Below, piece after piece: positions 58,601-64,000 of a DNA stretch of 64,000 bases. Below the pieces are notes generated by a model. The model worked only from the letters and a program-made list of their open reading frames with translations, was not told the DNA's origin and searched no databases. Position 1 is the stretch's first letter, and each line of letters begins with the position of its first letter. Source of the DNA: Monarcha castaneiventris obscurior (taxonomy: Eukaryota > Chordata > Aves > Passeriformes > Monarchidae); assembly GCA_026261815.1 (NCBI GenBank), contig JAMPIT010000484.1, forward strand, positions 12,064,501-12,128,500, given 5' to 3'. The translations under genes were made by a program, and so were the position numbers.

Positions 58601-61600
58601 TTTAGCCCTGGAAGAGAAGTTTTTCTGTGCCCTGTCATTGCTGAACAGACCTATATAAACAACCACACAGGGCACAGATCTCTGCCATCCCACAGTGAAA
58701 ATCTGAGACAGGCCCCTGAAGGGTCTCTATCTTACGTAGCTCAGTAGAAGAAGAATGAAAAATGTGCTTTTTCTCCCAGATCCAGGAAGGGCAAAAACCT
58801 CCTCTGAAATGGGAGCAAAGATATTCCTGTAAATAAAATACCTTCAAAATTCACTTCAAATGTTCAAGACTTGATGCCAAAAGCTAATGATGTGCTCATG
58901 GCCCATGTCTAGATCCACTAGACAAGTGAAGACACAGCAGTTTGCACAAAGATTTAAAAAAAGATCTCTTAGTCCCTTTCCCACCCAACACCAAATACAT
59001 CCAACCTTATACCACATCATATAAAAAGTCACTCCTTTACATGTGCCTTCAGCTGGTGAATTAGCACGAGCCACTGCTGCAGACTCCCTGCCTGCACGCC
59101 CTGCTCTTGTCAATCCACCCCACATTGTTCTCTGGGTGGAATGCTATCTGATACTTGCATAGAGCTTCAAAAATGATCTGTGTCGGTCCAAAAAGAGACT
59201 GCACAGCTGAGAGAGGTCAAGCAGATCAGGAGGGGTTTCTGCATTGCATGGTTGGCAGGCTGGCCCCAAATCCAGAAAGCTCAGCTGTGCTAAAAGCAGA
59301 GCCCTGTCTGCAGAGTGCTGGAGCTGACAGCACGAGTCAGAGCTGCTTGGCACAGCACGGCCACGATTACTGAGGCAGAGGGATTTAGCAGACAGGCAGG
59401 CTCAGAGCTTAGCACAGATGCGTGACATTGTTTGGAGATAGCAAGGGTTGGGTCATTCTGGAGTATTTCCATGGCTTCATTAGCCCTTCCAAACTTACCA
59501 CAACAAGTTTAACACAGTTATTACAGGCTAGTGCTTAAATTAATAGATGTACAGCTAATGCTAGCTCAGCCCCTGCCAGTTTAGACAGCCCCACACCACA
59601 ATACAAGTGGCTGCAAGGAGAACGTGAAACATCGCAGGAATTTCCCTGTGCTTGCCCAAGCCACATGGTCAGGAGCTGTGAGATGCTGTGAGATGCAACC
59701 AATGACCATCCCCTCCCTCCACCCCATGTTCTAGCCACTGCTTGGGGCCAACAGGAGGATGTACAAGACCAAAACCCCCAAAGGGAAAGGGAGGAAACAT
59801 CCTCTGTGCAGCTGCCACGCACAAGCTGACCATGCAGTCCTTGAAGTTCAGATCCCACCTGTCCAGAGGGGAAAGATGAGGGACCTTACCAAAGGTTCAG
59901 AGAAAAGCAACTGTGCTCGTGTTGAAAGCCTCCCTTTCCCCAGACCTCTATAAGGGCACTGTGAACTTCCCCAAATCCACAGGTTTTATACATCTGCTTC
60001 CCCTCCTTCACCCTTTTGCAAGGACTGATAGCAGGCTGTGCTCCCTGTGCTGCTCAAAGACAAGAGCTGACTCAACCACAACACTCCCATTCTCTTCACA
60101 GCCAAGCAGGCAGAGAACATCATCACTCTGACTCCTGGGAACAATGTTATTATAGCAGTACCCTTTAAACAAAATTATAAAACAGTAAACCAAACCAACA
60201 ATCCCCCACCCACCTCCTCCTCCAGGAAAACTCTGCCAAGCCAGACACACTGGACTGTAGCAAAGGTTTCTGGAGATGAGCATCACAAACTCACTGAGCA
60301 AGCACAAATGCAGCAGACTGACTAAAATACTCCAAGAGCCCAGCCTCCACTCTTGGCAGCTGGTATGGCAGCAGCCTCAGCCTCCCACCTTATGTTGACT
60401 GTGGAGGAGCTGAAGATAAGCTCAGCACAAGAGCCCTCACCAAGTACTGCAGCCAGTTCAGTCCTAGGAGCAAAGCCACTGAGAGGAAATTTGCGCTTCA
60501 AATTTCACTTAAGTTTTCAGATGCAAACACTGAATGCACCTGAAAATCCCAAGCAATGAAAAGCACATGCCAAGACCTCTGCTCCTCTGGAGCTAGTGAG
60601 AAAGTTTAGATTTCAGTAGGTCTCCTCTTAGGCTACTGCATAACCAGTGGAAGAAAGCAATGCTGCTTCCTCCACTTTGTATTTTCAAAGCACACAGGAA
60701 ATCTACCAACTGAGCTGTTAAAATCTCAAGGAGCCCTTTCAGCACAGGACTAAGCTGGAAGCCCTTCAACTGCATCCTCAGTGCCTCCCAGACAGAAACA
60801 GTTCTTTGTCAGCCAAGGAAATTTGTCTTCCTCCTTTTTGGCAAGCAACCAAACCACAGACCAGCTAAAGACAGGGAATCAGCATGGAGAATGGGCTGTA
60901 AGGTGCCCCATTTGCTCAGCCCATAATGTACAGGCTTGAGAATGGAGCTGGTTTGACTGCCAAAGAACAAAAATGAATACTGAGGAGAAAAATGGGGTTT
61001 GTAGGAATTGCTGTGTTCAGCCAGAGCGAGCCAGAGCTACCTTTCATCTCCCCAAACTCACAGTTCTTCAAGTGTAAAACAAGCCTCATCTGCTAGGGAT
61101 GACAGCGTATCAGTACATTATAAACACAATGCCTCCAAACACTCGGCCCAGAGAGATGAAGAAAAACTACAGTACACATGTTCATCTGTAGGAGGAATAA
61201 AAAATCTCCATGCTCATCCTTGCTTGGCGCCTTTAGCCCTAACATCCAGCTACACCTACACAGAGAAATCTGGCACATCATTCATCCCCAACAGCCACAG
61301 CCTCCGTCCTAGGCTGCTACTTTGAAGCCTCACTGACACCGCCCTGTAACCTTGGAACTACGTGTGTTACTGAGATTAAAAAAAGATCTGCTCTAAATCT
61401 TATTTCCTGCAATTTGCCTTTAATTCATCATGATAAGCAACCTTCAGACAAAGCAGGATCTTTGGGGTTTTTTGGCTTTTTGTTTTGTTTAGAGTAGTAT
61501 AAATAGGCAGCCACAGCAGATAAAATGCTTAAGGACCAAAGATCTTGTGCAGACATAACAAGGGGGAAATGAAGCAGTGCTGGAGGGAGCTCTGCTGCTC

Positions 61601-62991
61601 ACGTCAAAACTGCTTTTCAAAGCATTCTCCAGGGAGCCTGCAACTCTTTTAGAAAGTTGCCAAGAGATAGTCACACAGTATAAAGTGGATTTTGCATGTT
61701 ACCATAAAACCATGGACCCTCAAGGATTCCAAAAAGCGTGACAAGTGTAAATGGCAGAGGGACTGTTCCAGATTTCTTACACAGAGACACCAACACTTTA
61801 TACTGCAGCAATCCCAGGTCAGCAGCACAAACACTTGATTTTTAACTTCAGCCGCAAAGGCATTTTATTCAACAGGACAAGCAATGTCACACCACCAAAG
61901 GAGGAACCTAGCCAAGTGTCCAGCCACTGTTACCTGATAGAGACCTTCATCATCCTCCTCAAACTCGGTGTTGGGAAGGCTGTGGTGTCGCTCATACCCC
62001 GTCCTGCACACCCCGTTGGGCTGCCGGGACACATCCAGGTGGTGATCACTGGTGGACTGAGTCATAACCGTCCCCTGCGGGGTGGGAGAGTGGCTTTTAC
62101 GGGACACAGTCTCCTTCCGGTGATGGATCAGTTTTCTGAAACGGAACGATGACATCAGGAAGAGCAAAGCTCAAGGGAGTGACCGTGCTGCAACATTTAA
62201 ATTATTTTTTAATGATTTATTGCATTTGGGTTATATATACCAGAATGGGCTACATCACTCTGAACACCAACTCCAGTTTCATTAACAACTAAGGAAGCAC
62301 TTCTGGGGGAGGAAGGAAGAGGCTTCGCAAGAGCCCATAATTTATTCATCAGTTCACTGGAGAAAAATGCCTCTTCCTCGGGGGAGAGTCACATATTGCA
62401 TTGCAAGCTTCAGAAATTGCCTGCACTTTAGAATTGCTGTTCAACCGAGATTAAACCAGCGTGCCTCAGCACAGAGTGTGGGGTGTCAAAGAAAACAAAA
62501 ATTCTCCTCACAAGCAATTATTTGAGAACATATTAAAGACCTTGTGTCACATGCCAACAACCGTTACAATTCCTGGCTTGTAAACAGAGAAAATGCAGCC
62601 AGAAAGGTTTTGGACTTCTCCTCCAAGCCTACAATGTGGCTGAGAATCTCCTCGTCTTGGCACACACAGGGGGTAGAGAAGCAAGGCCAAAGCTCTTCTT
62701 TGCTGGACACAGTTGTCAGGAGGAGCAGCAGCAGCTCAAACGCTGGGAAGCTCTCTGAGTGCAGCAGGACTCCGCAGCACAGGGGCTCAAATCAACAACA
62801 TCCAACATCCCTCAAGGACAGAATAACACTGTGACCACCCTCCATCTGCCAGCTCTCCCAGATGCCCATCATACTTACTGGAGGACATCTCTCTGCTCCA
62901 GGTTGTATTTTCCCCCATTCTTCATGGCCGCATTGTGCACAGCCTCAATGGCACGGTCAATGGACTGGAGAACCACATCCTGCTCCAGCAC
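34438..62991 (-). CDS. NCKIPSD: NCKIPSD (SPIN90/DIP/WISH), exons 2-13; exon 1 outside window
   Basis: Cytoplasmic actin regulator that binds Nck and N-WASP partners; its C-terminal leucine-rich/armadillo-like domain activates Arp2/3 to start unbranched filaments. Visible: 701 codons and a TAA stop at 34438-34440 in 12 exons whose phases all close. Order: helical [19 protein letters not shown]; conserved LIHHRKET and TSDHHLD; proline-rich PPPPEKRKN and TPPPVPSRS plus two APAPPA motifs; then the Arp2/3-binding domain from [14 protein letters not shown] through [44 protein letters not shown] and [10 protein letters not shown]. The SH3 domain expected in exon 1 is not found in 62992-64000, so it must lie to the right. 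The length agrees with about 720 residues in mammals once the SH3 exon is added. Confidence 0.96.
35206..35378 (-). CDS. NCKIPSD: NCKIPSD exon 12
   Basis: 173 nt, acceptor CAG/ATGATC. Encodes [35 protein letters not shown] and ADLSPGDK. The donor GTGCTC is weak; a GTAACC 9 nt further on is an in-frame alternative. Confidence 0.93.
36924..37016 (-). CDS. NCKIPSD: NCKIPSD exon 11
   Basis: 93 nt, acceptor TTAG/TTCCAG, donor GAG/GTGAGT. Encodes [20 protein letters not shown] and [10 protein letters not shown]. The choice of acceptor keeps the spacing to VIM found in mammalian NCKIPSD. Confidence 0.9.
38850..38978 (-). CDS. NCKIPSD: NCKIPSD exon 10
   Basis: 129 nt, acceptor CAG/AACATC, donor CCAG/GTTAAA. 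Encodes [20 protein letters not shown] and [15 protein letters not shown]. Confidence 0.94.
40204..40284 (-). CDS. NCKIPSD: NCKIPSD exon 9
   Basis: 81 nt, acceptor CAG/ATCATC, donor TATG/GTAAGA. Encodes [20 protein letters not shown] and LPYHHY. Confidence 0.94.
45529..45667 (-). CDS. NCKIPSD: NCKIPSD exon 8
   Basis: 139 nt, acceptor CAG/GAACAC, donor CAGG/GTGAGC. Encodes [20 protein letters not shown] and [15 protein letters not shown], a core helix pair of the armadillo-like domain. Confidence 0.95.
47034..47120 (-). CDS. NCKIPSD: NCKIPSD exon 7
   Basis: 87 nt, phase 0 at both ends, acceptor CAG/ACAGAT, donor ATG/GTAAGG. Encodes [20 protein letters not shown] and SLVAYYQM. A second CAG 4 nt inside would break the frame. 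Confidence 0.93.
48294..48464 (-). CDS. NCKIPSD: NCKIPSD exon 6
   Basis: 171 nt, phase 0 at both ends, acceptor CAG/AACCTG, donor CTG/GTGAGT. Encodes [40 protein letters not shown] and [10 protein letters not shown]. Confidence 0.95.
54639..55264 (-). CDS. NCKIPSD: NCKIPSD exon 5: Ser/Pro-rich linker and start of Arp2/3-binding domain
   Basis: 626 nt, the largest coding exon of the gene, acceptor CAG/ATGCCG, donor AAG/GTAACG. Serine-rich [18 protein letters not shown], proline motifs [17 protein letters not shown] and TAPAPPAS, then [20 protein letters not shown] and [14 protein letters not shown]. Confidence 0.95.
57420..57507 (-). CDS. NCKIPSD: NCKIPSD exon 4: proline-rich, basic
   Basis: 88 nt, acceptor TAG/ATCCCA, donor AAAA/GTAAGG. 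Encodes [20 protein letters not shown] and NTQIAAPIK; proline-rich ligand sequence next to a basic cluster at the place of the mammalian nuclear-localisation signal. Confidence 0.92.
61934..62135 (-). CDS. NCKIPSD: NCKIPSD exon 3
   Basis: 202 nt, acceptor CAG/AAAACT, donor CAG/GTAACA. Encodes [39 protein letters not shown] and [10 protein letters not shown]. Confidence 0.94.
62879..62991 (-). CDS. NCKIPSD: NCKIPSD exon 2
   Basis: 113 nt, acceptor CAG/GTGCTG (phase 0), donor CCA/GTAAGT. Encodes [20 protein letters not shown] and [13 protein letters not shown]; helical region after the SH3 domain. Confidence 0.93.
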
Positions 62992-64000
62992 CTGAGAAAC
63001 AACATCCAACGTGTTACTGTGCCCTTCAGCTGAGGTTCTTTTGCACCAGAGCTTATGGCAGGAGAGACTACAGTACAGTAAACTCCCAGAGTTTACATCT
63101 GGGAAAGAAAGTCACTGTTACAAGCACCAAAGTCCAATGATTCCTACAGGGAGACCAGAGACAAATCTTCAGGACCATGCAGCAGCCTTGAATACTTTAG
63201 CCTCCTGCAGGGAGGTTTTGAGATCCCTCTGCATAGCCAAGCTTATCCCAAGCCCAATTATTCCTGCTCTTGCTGCCCTACTATGGAGCAAATTCACAAC
63301 TGTGAATGTGACAGTTGAAATCTGGTGGCCTCCAGAGTCTATCGACTCTGGATGGGGTTTTTTTGCTCCCTTTTTTCTCGATGGTTTTTATACTTGTTTT
63401 GTAACTTGAAGCATCTTTTCCAAATCTCCACCCAAGCTGTCACAGCAACATTTATTCCTCCCGCCAGCCAGTTTAGCACTCGTTACTGCAGTTAAAATAA
63501 ACAGCAGCCTTGAAAGAAGAAACACCAAAGACACCACTCCCTGAGCTCACAGAGGAGGCTGGAAGGGGAATGGGAAGAAAAAGCAGGTTTCTACACTTGT
63601 GACACTAAAAGGCTTTATCAACAGTTGACATGCCTTCAGAAGAAAAGACCTTTAGAGGACTAAGGCAGAAGGCAAAGGACACGCTACTGAGTCTCTGACC
63701 CACAGGTCTCCCAAAAGCAGCCACGGGTGCCAGCACCATCCGTTCAGTCCCGCTGCTCCAGCCTCAGCCCACGCACAAGGGGAGGGAGGGAATGCTCGGG
63801 CTCCAGTGCTCACTGCAGCTGTTTGAACACTAAACCCTCTCTTTATCTTCACTTGCTTTGGCCCCCCCTCCCCGCATCAGAGCAACTATTTATCCAGCCA
63901 AGGAGCGGCTGGATTCTCATCAAGGATGCACCTTAATTGGCCTTAGGGGGCTGCAGAGCACAGAAGGGAAGCCCTCCCCGCCAGGGCCCAAAGTGCCTGC
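62992..64000 (-). other. NCKIPSD intron 1 (partial)
   Basis: 1009 bp upstream of exon 2 with no SH3-coding frame on the minus strand and no CpG island, so the promoter and exon 1 lie further right. Confidence 0.8.

Larger units (their letters stand above)
34642..62878 (-). other. NCKIPSD introns
   Basis: Gene-free stretches: 34642-35205, 35379-36923, 37017-38849, 38979-40203, 40285-45528, 45668-47033, 47121-48293, 48465-54638, 55265-57419, 57508-61933 and 62136-62878. No transposon, RNA gene or extra exon recognised. AT-rich blocks at about 37660-38070 and 53990-54270 and a forkhead-like palindrome at 41673-41691 stand out. Confidence 0.8.

Noticed and set aside
62992..64000. Search for NCKIPSD exon 1 (SH3 domain)
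   Set aside because: No minus-strand frame shows the ALYAF or W-W SH3 signature; exon 1 must be outside the window.

Overview
The window is vertebrate nuclear DNA, almost certainly from a bird. Two degenerate 3' ends of CR1 LINEs, the typical avian retroposon, lie inside introns. The genes are split into many short exons with GT/AG junctions, and the decoded proteins match vertebrate families along their whole length. No prokaryotic, viral, CRISPR, rRNA or tRNA feature was seen.

Two genes fill the window, both on the minus strand and in tandem. (1) CELSR3 (cadherin EGF LAG seven-pass G-type receptor 3, a Flamingo-type adhesion GPCR) runs from a start codon at 28439 down past the left edge. 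I resolve 34 coding exons whose phases all close: about 3138 codons are visible, and I estimate about 20 C-terminal residues lie outside. The order is signal peptide, nine cadherin repeats (one giant exon), EGF and laminin-G modules, laminin-EGF, hormone-receptor domain, GAIN/GPS, seven transmembrane helices, and a cytoplasmic tail with an acidic DSDSDSD cluster and an 18-copy 13-residue repeat. (2) NCKIPSD (SPIN90/DIP/WISH, an actin regulator that binds Nck and Arp2/3) occupies 62991 to 34438. Exons 2-13 are present, 701 codons plus a stop, with a 3' UTR ending near 32950. Exon 1, which should carry the SH3 domain, lies beyond the right edge.

Layout: 1-19737, CELSR3 exons 34 to 2; 19738-25312, the large CELSR3 intron 1; 25313-28439, exon 1; 28440-29350, a CpG-island promoter region with a 19-bp minisatellite; 29350-32950, intergenic, with two AT-rich, homeodomain-motif-rich blocks; 32950-34437, NCKIPSD 3' UTR; 34438-62991, NCKIPSD exons and introns; 62992-64000, NCKIPSD intron 1. 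The CELSR3-NCKIPSD order and orientation match the mammalian locus (human 3p21.31).

The most unusual points are a GC-AG intron, two frame-preserving tandem splice sites, a GPS lacking the cleavage residues, a cadherin EC5-EC6 linker lacking the calcium motif, the regular serine/arginine tail repeat, and several candidate non-coding elements. Nothing here looks like a wholly new biological system; the window is a conserved avian two-gene locus.
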